A stretch of 64,000 bases of DNA. Origin: Certhia americana (lineage: Eukaryota > Chordata > Aves > Passeriformes > Certhiidae). Positions 1-9,317 of this stretch are shown here, piece after piece; the first letter of the stretch is position 1, and each line of letters begins with the position of its first letter. The notes under the pieces were generated by a model. That model was not told the origin of the DNA. It saw only the letters and a list, made by a program, of their open reading frames with translations, and did not search any database. The translations under genes and the position numbers were made by a program. The stretch lies in assembly GCA_018697195.1 (NCBI GenBank), contig CM031878.1, positions 63,367,471 to 63,431,470 on the forward strand, in the 5' to 3' direction.

Positions 1-362
1 GATGTTGCCCTAGACAGTTTGAAAGAGAAAATGAGACTGAGGGGAGACCTCAATGCAGTCTACAACATCCCTGTTAGGGGAAGATAAGGGGCAAACCCTG
101 ATGTCTTCTCTGGGGTGCCCAGAGACAGGACACAAGGGAATGGCCTGAAGCTGTATCAGGGGAGGTTTAGGTTGGGTATCAGGAAAAATCACCCAGAGGG
201 TGTTTGGGAACTGAACAGGCTCCCCAGGGCAGTGGTCACAGCACCAGCCTGACAGAGTGCAGGAAGCCTCTGTACAATGCTCTGGCACATGGGCTGTCCT
301 GTGAAGGACCAAGAGTTGGATTCCATGATCCTGACAGGTCCCTTCAAACTCAGCATGTTCTA
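1..362 (+). mobile_element. CR1 LINE, 3'-terminal fragment
   Basis: This stretch reads like the 3' end of an avian CR1 non-LTR retrotransposon in sense orientation. Recognisable landmarks in order are a 'gaggggagacctcaatgc' block, 'caggggaggtttaggttgg', 'gaacaggctccccaggg' and a final 'atgatcctgacaggtccctt'. The last block is followed by a degenerate tail near 'catgttct' where CR1s usually carry ATTCTATG-like octamers. The copy is old: it has many substitutions and no usable ORF. The left side runs off the window, so its length is unknown. The right boundary is approximate, within about 10 bp. Confidence 0.8.
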
Positions 363-1622
363 ACCTTCTGTGCAAGAAAGAAACAAAGCAAGAAAATATG
401 GGGACACGTGAAAAAAAGATCCTGTGAAAGAAATTCTTGAAAGATGCTGTTATTGCCTGGGGATCACAGGGATTCTAAAGCATGTGAAACTACAAACATA
501 TGGCACATAGAAAGGCTACTAACTCATAACTATAAACTCCCAAAAACTTTATATGTATCCCTGTTACAGGGGAACATAGATTTTTGCGTTTTATTTCTGT
601 GAACACAGATCCTGATACTCCTATATATGATGCTTGAGTGGATTAAAATGTAGCAAAGTGTTAATTTGTGGTATTTTTATTAAATGTACAAGCAAGAGAA
701 TAGAGAAAACATTGGTCATTTTGGCAAAACTAAGGTTAAATACTTCATCAAAAGCCACTGCTTTTCACTTTAGGGTAAATAACCAAGTGCTTACAAGCAT
801 CTTTGTTTATTTGATTCACATTTATTCATAGCTATAGCTAAAAATGCCCAAAAGTGTAGGTAGAGAAATACTTGTCTGTGAGAAGCAAGAGCATCTTGTG
901 GCTTCCTGAGTCCATTTGCATCCAGTTTTATTGTCTTCAACAGAAAAATGCTGAAAATTACAAAACTGTTCTGTGAAGAACTGTAGAAATTAATGGAAAA
1001 CTGCAAAGAGGTTATTAGTTCCAAGGGTCACTCAGTTGCCAGTTTATCAAAGATTTTTCAGTCAGAAGGAAATATAAGCATCAACTAAAACAGAAGACAC
1101 AGTACAACAGAGCAGTTATATATAGCAGACAAAGGCTAGAAGAATCAAAGGGATAGAAGATGTAGCTTGGCAAATTTGATCCAGTTATGTAACATGTAGT
1201 TTTACAGTATCACCATGTTACAGCTGTCCAGGGACATCAGATTGTCCATCCCTCAAATTTTCTTTAAATTCAAGACTGGACAGTATTTGAGGAGAGAGTT
1301 GCTTCAGCAATCAAGATCAAAAGAAGTGTATATACAGGGACTATAACATTGAAGATCAGATGAACTATAATAACAATAATTGTAGCATTTGAAATTCTGA
1401 TCCAAAGTATTTTTTTTTTAATTTAGTTCCTTTCATTCAAGGTATTTTAAGTGCTTAACAAACACTGATTAATTAATCCCCTCAACACTTGCAAAAAAAA
1501 GGTAATTATTACTAGATCTGCTTTTCAGATATGTAAGTTGTGAATCTGTAAAGTTATGTGATTTGTCAAAGGTTAGGAACAAGCAAATATCAGACATGGA
1601 CTGCTGGTAATGCTAGGTTGTG
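363..1622. other. AT-rich non-coding DNA between CR1 fragment and provirus
   Basis: No gene, RNA or clear repeat was recognised. Only short ORFs without protein resemblance are present. This is the left flank of the provirus insertion site. Confidence 0.6.
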
Positions 1623-1628
1623 AGAACC
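1623..1628. repeat. Target-site duplication, left copy (AGAACC)
   Basis: The hexamer AGAACC directly abuts the TG-end of the 3' LTR. The same hexamer directly abuts the other provirus end at 6954-6959. A 6-bp duplication is the usual size for class II (beta/alpharetrovirus-like) integrases. Confidence 0.9.
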
Positions 1629-1816
1629 TGTCGCGGTCCCGCTATGAGCCTGGATAGCAGTGGGGTAAGAGAAAGCGGTGCCGTGACACCCCAAAAATGT
1701 CTCCTTAAAGAATCTGCTGAGTGGCACTGGCACACACTCACAACTCACGCGTGCAGCTGGCAATGTGCTCAGCAGCAAAGGAGTGGGAAGGGTCTTTGCT
1801 TGGAGTTCCAAGGCGG

Positions 1817-1822
1817 TTTATT
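1817..1822 (-). terminator. LTR polyadenylation signal AATAAA
   Basis: AATAAA on the minus strand, about 60 bp downstream of the TATA-like box, fits the R region of this LTR. The truncated 5' LTR keeps the equivalent hexamer. Confidence 0.7.
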
Positions 1823-1881
1823 AAATCCAACACTTGAAAGAGTCCAGGGACGAAGACAGACACTAATGGAGGGTCCAGGGG

Positions 1882-1888
1882 TTAAATA
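1882..1888 (-). promoter_or_regulatory. LTR TATA-like box (TATTTAA)
   Basis: TATTTAA in the minus-sense U3 lies at the expected spacing from the AATAAA. The same box in the 5' LTR (about 6745-6751) reads TATTTGA, a transition that would weaken it. Confidence 0.55.
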
Positions 1889-2089
1889 GGGGGACTGGGG
1901 AGGGAGGAACAGCAAATGGGGAAACGAGGGATGGGACACTGCAGCAAAACGGGGCCAATGGGAAAGCAGGGAAGGGAGAACATTCTAGGAAAAATAGATA
2001 TTAGGAATAAAGGGGTGAGGAGGCAGAACTGGGTTACATTGGCATGTACATTTCTGAACCCTGTTCCCCTCGGCCAACTAGCCTTCATA

Positions 2090-2911
2090 ACTCCCCTTTA
2101 TTTAATAAAAGGCATTAAAATTAGACATTTAAAGCAACAGAACAAACATAAGAAAATAAAGATGATCAGAAGCACCCCTAAAAGGTTTCTTAAAAGTGAG
2201 GTGAGCCATCCTTTAGTCCCTGATGTCAAAAAATGTCCCCAAACCACTCTGGGGACAACTCAGTCTTCAATTTTTGGATCAGGTGATCCATTTTCTGGAT
2301 ACATGCGTGGATGCTCTCACTACATGAGGGTAGGTTGAAGCAGTGCAATCTACTACCCCCCTGGGGTAGTGTCACTAACCACACCTCGAGAGTGGGTGGT
2401 CTCAGGAGTGTCCAGCATAGCAGTGTGAAGGTGGAACGAAGACAAAGAAAGGTGGCGTCACTCATGGTGGCGCTTCTGTGAAATGCAAAAACAAGTTTTC
2501 ATTTTCCAAAAGGAAGGGTGTGGGGGGGGTGCCAACACCTTGGAGTTAACACTTCTATTCCCCTTTCCCTCAACATCCCCTTTCTTTATTTAAAAATAAT
2601 GAAATTCGGGGAGAGGGAAAAGTACTGATAAGGTGGAGAAGGTGAGGGAGTGTTAGCAGTAAATTAGTAATTGTAGTAGGGGTATGTTAGTAGGGTGTTA
2701 GAATGGGAGGGGTATCACTTCGAAGCACGTTTAGTTTGAATGTCTGGTTGTTTTGCTTGTGTGCCTCTCATGATGGGATGATTCAGTGGATTTCCTTTTG
2801 ATGGTTTGCGTTGTCTCCATCTTCAGGCTGACAACGTGTTGTCCTTTGGGTTGTCTGTGTCCGGTTTTTGTTTGTCACTGCTGGAGTTTGCTGAAGCAGT
2901 GTTTCCTGGCC
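2090..2911 (-). other. Provirus segment between integrase and 3' LTR; env essentially absent
   Basis: About 0.8 kb separates the integrase stop from the 3' LTR, far less than a class II env needs. It contains a 79-codon minus-strand ORF at 2226-2465 whose ATG has an excellent Kozak context (GCCACCATGAG), preceded by a pyrimidine-rich stretch and AG that could act as a splice acceptor. The product begins with a hydrophobic stretch, followed by a cysteine pair and a helix-like tail. I do not recognise it; it might be an env leader joined to a deleted remainder. A second purine tract lies at about 2561-2590. No surface or transmembrane domain can be assigned. Confidence 0.5.
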
Positions 2912-3750
2912 CTAGGTACAGCTTGACAAATTTCCTGGGAGCCTTTTTGGTCCTGATGGTGCTAGAACACAAGCATATTCTCTCCCCCAGGTTATCAAAG
3001 CAAATGAGCCTGATATTTGGTGGTATTCTGGGCCCTTGATCAACACGGGTAGTTTTTCAACTAGCTTCACTTGAGTTGAGTTGGAAAAGTGCTGGAGTAT
3101 GTGGGAGGCTGGCTCTGCGAACATGCCGTTCAAGAAAGTCATTGTATAGAGAGCCTTACAGAGTCTCTCAATAGGAGAACTTGTCTCTGTCCCTCCCCAC
3201 TGTTGGTCAAAGATCTGTTTCAAAACGGAATGGGCCCTCTTGACAATCCCTTGACATGTGGGGTTATGGGGAATACCGGTGTCATGCTTTATTCCCCACT
3301 GGATGAAAAAAGCCTTAAGCTTTTTTGAGGTGTATGCTGGTCCATTGTCCGTTTTGATTTCTTCAGGGACTCTCAGGGTGGCAAATGCAAGGAGAAAGTG
3401 TTTTTTGGTGTGTGCTGCATTTTCTCTGGTGTGTGCTGAGGCAAATACCACGTCTGAGAATGTGTCAATAGACACATGAATTTATTTGAGCCGACCAAAC
3501 TCGGGGTAATGGGTAACATCTGTCTACCACAGCTGACAACTGTTTAAATCACGAGGGTTTACAGCAACACCTGGAGATGTCATCTGGTATTGCTGACAGT
3601 TGGGACAGGTGGCTACAATTGCCCGAGCTTGGTCGTGTAGCAACCTGAACATCCACATTAATGCGAGAACATTTTGGTGGAAAAAGTCATGGCTCAGTTT
3701 CACCTGGGAGAAGATGCTTGGCACATTTTCCTGGTGGACTGGCATGGCTA
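2912..3750 (-). pseudogene. Retroviral integrase remnant
   Basis: Minus-strand frames 3524-3745 and 2912-3475 carry an integrase-like sequence. The first has the N-terminal zinc domain (SHDFFH, then CPNC). The second has the catalytic core with the first Asp in VSIDTF, the second in KTDNGPAY, and the region of the third acid at NPTCQGIVKRAH. The third catalytic residue should be Glu but the codon at 3239-3241 reads Lys. The two parts are separated by stop codons around 3476-3523. The C-terminal part resembles the beta-type end, with a TWGR motif. DNA strand transfer by this product would not be expected. Confidence 0.88.
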
Positions 3751-3954
3751 AAGCATCTGCTCTCCAGTTGCCTTCTGCAATTGGCCCTGGCAGATCAGTG
3801 TGTGATCATACATGCATTACATGGAATGGTTGCTTTCGGTGGGAGAGAAGATAGATCAATTTTGAAAGGAACTTGTATAATTTTGGATTTGACACCTCCT
3901 CTAGTAAAAGCAGTTCTGCCCTCATAGCTACTCCAGCAACGTAAGCCGAATCCG

Positions 3955-4338
3955 TTACCAAATTAAGTCGTTCTTGGAACCTCTCAAAAGCTTTGACGAT
4001 GGCTCCAGTTCAGCAATTTGGGGGGAACCCTCTACAATCTGGACACCAGACTCCCCCTTCTGCATTTTGGGGTTTTTCCAGGTCGTTTCAGACTTGTGTG
4101 ACCCTCCTGAGCCATCAGTAAAAACTGTCAGTGCTTCCAGAACTCTGCTGCTCTGAAGTAATTTTGGAGACAGATTAAAAGCCAAATTGAGTAATTTGTG
4201 ATTTGGAGGGTGGATTGAAATTTGGCCAGAATAGCTATCCAAGGTGAACTGGAGGTTCTCATTGGTCTGGAGCAAATGGTCCAGATCTCCAGCTGTCAAT
4301 GGCAAGTAAATGCATATAAAATCACACCCTGCTAGCAA
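3955..4338 (-). pseudogene. Retroviral RNase H remnant
   Basis: The 127-residue minus-strand frame contains the FTDGSGG motif around the first catalytic Asp of RNase H, and a later AELE-type segment where the catalytic Glu would lie. The downstream (lower-coordinate) DNA before the integrase zinc domain is interrupted by stops. It follows the RT connection region directly, as expected for pol. Assignment rests on motif order and position within the provirus. Confidence 0.75.
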
Positions 4339-5448
4339 GCAGAGGTGTGACCTGGCTTTGATGATTAACTGAGCCTTTAACTATTGTGGTGTGGTGATGG
4401 TCCTGAATGGCTGATGGTGAAGAAAGACTCACTCGATAATAAGAAGTGGGTCCTTCTGTTGAGACTCCCACTGAAATATTAGGGCATGAAGCCTGGGTGA
4501 CTAACCTAAGACTGGAAAGGGAGAGCCAGATCTGTCCAATGGGCCTGCCTGGAGGAAAGGGCCTCCTACACCTTCCTGATGGACTCCTGGGACTCCAGTG
4601 TGATTCTCCTTGGGGAGTCGAGGTCTTCATTCACCCAAAGGATGTTGAAGAGCGGAGCGAGGCCTTCCAGCAGAGGATGCACCCAGTTGATGGATCCGCA
4701 GAGCTGGTGGAGGTCATGGAGGGTCCTAGGGTTGTCCTTGGTGGTGAGCTGCTGTGGTATGACAGTCTGCTCATAGATCCAGAGTCCCAGGTAGGTCCAA
4801 GGGCAGGTGTGTTGGACTTTGTCTTCTCGGATTTCAAATCCAGCTTCCCTGACAGTCTCAATTGTCCTTTCCAGAGTATTGTCCAAACAGACTACTCCTG
4901 GGGACAGACTAAGATGTCATGCATGTAATATAAAATTATTGCATTGGGGTAGGCTTTTCAGACTGGCAACAAGACCTGGGCGATGTACCACTGGCAAATC
5001 GATCATGAGTTTTTCATGCCCTGAGGTAGGACTCGACAGTGATACTGCCTTAAAGGTGTTTGCCAGTTAAGGGAAGGGACAGAAAAAGCGAAACCAGGAG
5101 CATCCCGAGGATGGAGGGGGGATATTAAAGAAACAGTTTTTAATATCTGTGAGTGCCAGACCCCAACCACGAGGAAGCATGGAGGGAGACAGTAAACCAT
5201 GTTGCAAAGGACCCATGTCTTCAATGACATTGTTGATTTTTCTCAGGTCATAGAGGAGCCTCCACCTATCCTTGCTATGTTTTTAAATGACAAAGATAAA
5301 GGCATTCTAAGGGCTGTTGGTGGGTTCAATGTTGCCCTCGGAAAGCTGCTCTTCCACTAGGAAGTCCAGAGTGCTTAATTTCTCTGCTGGCAGGGGCCAT
5401 TGATCCACCGACACTGGGTTGTCAGTTTTCCATGTGAGAGGTGGGATG
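4339..5448 (-). pseudogene. Retroviral reverse transcriptase remnant
   Basis: RT-like segments lie in several minus-strand frames. The start is at about 5446, with the PLTW...DQWPLP block. A WRLLYDLRKINN block lies near 5230-5280 behind in-frame stops. The polymerase active-site motif is at 4913-4927, and a TYLGL/thumb-like region at 4566-4886. The active site reads YMHD, so the first of the two catalytic aspartates is His. A stop follows soon after, and the connection continues in another frame (4322-4630). The fingers, palm and thumb order is intact but the coding capacity is lost. Confidence 0.9.
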
Positions 5449-5870
5449 GTGCACTCTGCAGTGGCCCCGACTAAAAAATCCCGTGATGTAGATGGGATTT
5501 CTAGCTGAGCTCCCCATTGAGACAGTATCACCCTGCCCCATAGGGTGATAGGGGCTTTTACAACATATAGCCTAATTGTGACAATTTGGCCATCTGGTCC
5601 CTCTATAATTATCAATGTTATTTTTGCTCCTCAGAGAGGCGTCAGCCCCTCCAATTCCTGATATAAATCCGGTGGAGGGGACAAGCTCCCCGTCTGCTGG
5701 CCATTTGAAGCGTGATACTAGGGTCACATCAGTTCCAGTATCTGCCGCTCCCCTAGGGTCCAGCTTTCGATCCTTATTGGACAGACTGCAGATAATAATT
5801 GGTTTGTCTGGCCATACAATCTGCACCCAGCATGCCATTGGGTGCTCAGGAGCATAGTCTGTGTCCTGAG
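5449..5870 (-). pseudogene. Retroviral aspartic protease remnant
   Basis: The DTGTDVT active-site motif is encoded at about 5722-5742, with DTG at 5734-5742. It is preceded by a typical protease lead-in, and the flap-like GIGG segment follows. The C-terminal half (EGPDGQ... then LWGRV) continues in another frame (5307-5615). A single-base-type frameshift must therefore lie near 5605-5635, within an A-rich run. The Asp expected after GR in the C-terminal alpha-helix motif reads Val. The C-terminal end runs into RT without a clear boundary. Confidence 0.87.
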
Positions 5871-6120
5871 GGAGGAGAAATGCTTGGGCAATGGCAATGT
5901 CATTTTTTAGAAAGTGTGGTGGGTTGACACAGTGCACCAGCAAGGTAATCTCGTCAGATGGCCCAACAGTTTGCATCTCAGGATAGACAAAAATTTCATT
6001 CAGACCATTCATACTGTCACCTATGGTTAAAACACCTCTTGGGACATCAGGGGGGCCAAATTTTCCAGTAGGAATGTGGTGCAGGTTGGAGTTGTCAAAT
6101 TGCATGGATAAGGCACTCAC
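5871..6120 (-). pseudogene. dUTPase-like domain upstream of protease
   Basis: The minus-strand frame reads IPTGKFGPPDVPRG, then GLNEIFVYPEM, then IAIAQAFLLP. The order resembles the dUTPase fold found between nucleocapsid and protease in betaretroviruses, where a GxxxAQLxxLP-like strand follows the core. The later glycine-rich dUTPase motif is not visible and the active-site Asp is not identified, so it is probably a diverged or inactive copy. The domain supports a beta-type rather than gamma-type origin. Confidence 0.6.
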
Positions 6121-6655
6121 CAGATGGCGTCATATCCCCAAGTCAGCTTGCCAGTAGCCTGGGTGTCCTTTGATTTGGTGGCCTGATGTTCTTCTGGAAG
6201 CAGCTTTCCACTTGGTCTTCATGTGGGGCCACCCTGCGCTCCGCTTGAAGTTTTTTGGCTAGTGGCAGTGCTGCTCATGACAACAAGACCAGGCACAGGT
6301 GTTATAGTGTCCATGATTACCCACACAATTTGACGAACCACATTCGTGCAGTGACTATTGATTACCTTGTGGCTTTTTGTCTGAGCAGTCTTTGAAAAAG
6401 TGTCCAGGCTCCCCACAGTTAAAACATTTTGGCTTGTCTTTGTTGGCAGTAACAGCAAATGCTCCTGCTACCCCGTCTGCAACCGTTTTTGCAACAGCTT
6501 GTGCAACTCTATTTTCTGTGGAGGCATGCTTGGTACATGCCTCCACCATCTGATCTATGGTGGGGTCTGAGTCAAGGGGCAGTGACTTTAAAATGTCTTT
6601 GCACTGTGAGTTGGCATTGGCGAAGGCCATTTTGCTTAAGATTTCTTTCCATGCC
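6121..6655 (-). pseudogene. gag C-terminal remnant with nucleocapsid zinc knuckle
   Basis: The minus-strand frame (stop near 6355) encodes the end of capsid and the nucleocapsid. A clean CCHC zinc knuckle, CFNCGEPGHFFKDC, lies at 6385-6426. A degenerate second Cys/His cluster may lie further along (about 6260-6330), after an in-frame stop. Matrix and most of capsid are missing: the gag frame begins abruptly at the junction with the truncated LTR near 6656. The part preceding the knuckle matches the C-terminal capsid helix region of class II elements (an LPLDSDPTIDQMVEAC-like segment). Confidence 0.87.
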
Positions 6656-6953
6656 TCTTTGCTTGAAGTTCCAAGGTGGTTTATTAAATCGAACATTTAA
6701 AGGAGTCCAGGGGTGAAGACAGACACTAATGGAGGGTCCAGGGGTCAAATAGGGGGACTGGGGTGGGAGGAACAGCAAATGGGGAAACGAGGGATGGGAC
6801 ACTGCAGCAAAATGGGGCCAATGGGAAAGCAGGGAAGGGAGAACATTCTAGGAGAAATACATATTAGGAATAAAAGGGGTGGGGAGACAGAACTGGGTTA
6901 CATTGGCATGTACATTTCTGAACCCTGTTTCCCTGGGCCAACTGGCCTCCACA
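6656..6953 (-). repeat. 5' LTR of the provirus, 3'-truncated
   Basis: This is the counterpart of 1793-2089, about 93% identical by hand count. Minus-sense it starts at 6953 with TGTGGAGG and keeps the U3, a weakened TATA-like box and the AATAAA. It stops at the tract TCTTTGCTT (6656-6664), beyond which the sequence is gag. U5, the primer-binding site, the leader and most of gag are absent. The primer tRNA therefore cannot be inferred. Confidence 0.9.
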
Positions 6954-6959
6954 AGAACC
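6954..6959. repeat. Target-site duplication, right copy (AGAACC)
   Basis: It is identical to 1623-1628 and directly abuts the LTR terminus at 6953. Together the two copies fix the provirus boundaries. Confidence 0.9.
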
Positions 6960-9246
6960 CATAACTACGACAAATGTATTATATTCTGGAAAGTACAGCT
7001 GATCTTTTAACTTGATAGAAAAGTTGATCTTTTAACTTCATTGCAGTCAGGTGGTGTTAACTAAGTATTTGCAATGGCAAAGAAAGAGATCTTAACAGAG
7101 GAGGTGAGGGATTGGAGTGCTGATCAGTGAAGCTGGGAGGTTATTGAAAAAAAGACCAGGGAGAGAATACAGTTTATTTACCAAAACCAACTACCAATAT
7201 TAATAAAGTGGGGGTGCAGTGCTTTCTCTTTGTCTAAAATGATGGTGAAAGGTGCTTATAAAGATGTTAAAAGACACTCTTTATTGAAACTACTTGCCAC
7301 ACACAGCATACTCTGAGTTTCCACTCCCTATCTGATTAAGTACAGCTTGGTGCTGCCTGGTATCACTGTGCAGGGTGTCCATAAATCCTGTCCTGGGTTC
7401 TGCTGCATTAAATTTGGCAAAATTCTGATTTCACTGTAAGCAGTAGTAATATTCTCCAGACTTCAGTCTGAATCCAGGTGCAGTTCCTAATTAAGAGTAT
7501 TTTGAGTACTGCTGGAAAAGGCATTATTCCACAGCTCAAGTTTTTTTTAATGGGGTGGCTCCTACAGAAACTATGATGCTGTTAGGCAAGTCTTGTTGAC
7601 TACCCAAGAACAGCTGAGAAAAGCATGTTAAAAGGAACCATAGCTTTCAGAACTGCAATATCATGGAGTTGTATTTGTGGACAACTACCTGTGCTAGTAG
7701 TGATCTTCAATCCACAACCAACACTAACTTCAGGGACCTGTAGAAAGTTTCATCTACAGATGTGAAGCACATGCTTCTAGAGAAGTACTGAACTCAAATG
7801 CCTCAGGCCTCCCAGGAAAAAAGAAGACAAAATTCTTCTATACCTCTCTTTGCAAAACACACTGAGATGCTGAGTATATAAACATGGCCTCAAATTTTTC
7901 CCTTGTTTACAACCAACTGTATTTTCCATATATTCTTCTGCAGGCTCCTTGACTGAGCAAGATATGTCTGGATACCTGCAGAATGCAACAAATCAAAGAA
8001 TTTTCTTGTATACTTTGGAGTGAAATTTTCAAGCTTCTGAAATACTTTTTTTTTTTTCTGTTAGGTGAGACCTGGCACAGTATTCTGAGACTTACTATGA
8101 CTGTGTTGCATAATGTAGATATTGTTTGGTGTTGTTAGGTTTCTTACTCACTGCGAGTGAAATCCAGACCTCACTGAAGTCCATGATGAATTTTGTCTCT
8201 ATATTCCTAAGCAGATCAAATAAAAAACTTGAAATGTAAAAGGTCTAGGCCCATACACATGACTGAGAAGTTATTGGCAAGCAAGGCTGAATACTCTAAA
8301 ACAATTGTTATGCATATGCAGTACAAACAATAGTATATGGTGTATCTGGAAACTTTGCACATGTCTGAGACCTTTACTGCTTCTGTGTCTTTTGATGTTA
8401 AAGTGCCACTTCTTTTAAAATGCATGCTACCAAATTACAGCCAGCTCTTATAAATCAACAAAAAGTAACAAAAGCAAAGAGCAGCTAGAGAATATCAGAG
8501 TAATATGAGTGCAAGTATACTTGACAAATGTAACATGACTTGCTTTTTAAATGCATTTTCTTAAACGAGTATAAGAAAAAAAGACAAACACAGTAGATGA
8601 GGAAAAGGGGAAAGGACAGTAGAGGCATTTTTGGAAAACAATACAACAAAGCATCTGTTTTTTTCAGTTCTCTAAAGGGCTGACATGCAAGGCACTGTTC
8701 TTTTTCCAACCTTTTTTCTTCTTAAATGCTTCCACATAGCTTTGATACATTCCATCTATGCTTAGAGTAAATAATGAACTGATGAATAGATGATATTTTG
8801 AAGGGATTAACTGACTACTGTGGAAGTAGTTCAACTGCAAACTACCCCCAAAACTTAGTGAATTTATTATTTATAGCTCCTTTCTAACAAAAAAAGCAAT
8901 ATAGTAAAAATTGAGTAGTCTTTCTTTGAAAATTGTTGTTATTTTGATTAAAAAGTGCTGTAAAAGCAACAAACATTAATGCCACAAACTCTAGATCATT
9001 CACTTTCATGTAGGGTTTATGAGCTCCTTGTGAGAATACTTCATAGTTAAAGTATATCTTCCCTTGGGTATGACATAAGCATTTAATTTTTGGTTTGGCA
9101 TTGGGCCCATTGTGTTTATGAGGTTGTTTAGAGAAGTGGAATTGATGACCACAAAAGAAAAATGGAGAATTACTTATTTTAAACCATAATTACAGTCTTT
9201 CAAGGTTTTCAGGACCAAAATAACCCAAAAGTGCTTTTTTGCAGAG
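6960..9246. other. Upstream non-coding DNA
   Basis: No gene recognised. A 13-bp direct repeat (gatcttttaactt) occurs at 7001-7013 and 7026-7038. All ORFs are short and lack protein resemblance. Confidence 0.6.

Positions 9247-9317
<71 letters not shown>
9247..9317 (+). repeat. (GATA)n microsatellite, about 17.75 copies
   Basis: 71 bp of uninterrupted GATA. It is probably length-polymorphic. GATA/Bkm-type repeats are known to be enriched on some sex chromosomes, but a single array proves nothing. Confidence 0.97.

Larger units (their letters stand above)
1629..2089 (-). repeat. 3' LTR of the provirus (full length, 461 bp)
   Basis: Read on the minus strand, the LTR starts at 2089 with TATGAAGG, where the expected TG has decayed to TA. 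It ends at 1629 with ...CGCGACA. A TATTTAA TATA-like box lies at 1882-1888 and an AATAAA polyadenylation signal at 1817-1822, in the right order for U3-R-U5. The U5 part, about 1629-1792, has no counterpart in the other LTR because that copy is truncated. A purine run (AAAGGGGAG) at about 2091-2100 abuts the LTR as a polypurine tract should. Confidence 0.9.
1629..6953 (-). mobile_element. Defective class II (betaretrovirus-like) endogenous provirus
   Basis: The 5325-bp provirus lies on the minus strand and is bounded on both sides by the 6-bp direct repeat AGAACC. In minus-sense order it has a truncated 5' LTR, the end of gag (zinc knuckle), a dUTPase-like segment plus aspartic protease, reverse transcriptase, RNase H, integrase, a short region where env would lie, and a complete 3' LTR. 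A dUTPase-like segment upstream of protease and the 6-bp duplication favour a beta-like class II element. Hand alignment of the shared part of the LTRs gives about 21 differences in about 298 positions, so the insertion is old. Every gene has stops, frameshifts or lost catalytic residues, and only about 0.8 kb separates integrase from the 3' LTR. The element cannot be functional. Confidence 0.93.

Noticed and set aside
4446..4928. 160-codon + strand frame within the provirus
   Set aside because: Antisense shadow of the reverse transcriptase remnant.
5605..5635. Possible programmed ribosomal frameshift in the provirus
   Set aside because: The frame change falls inside the protease domain, not at a gag/pro or pro/pol border, so a decay indel is the simpler explanation.
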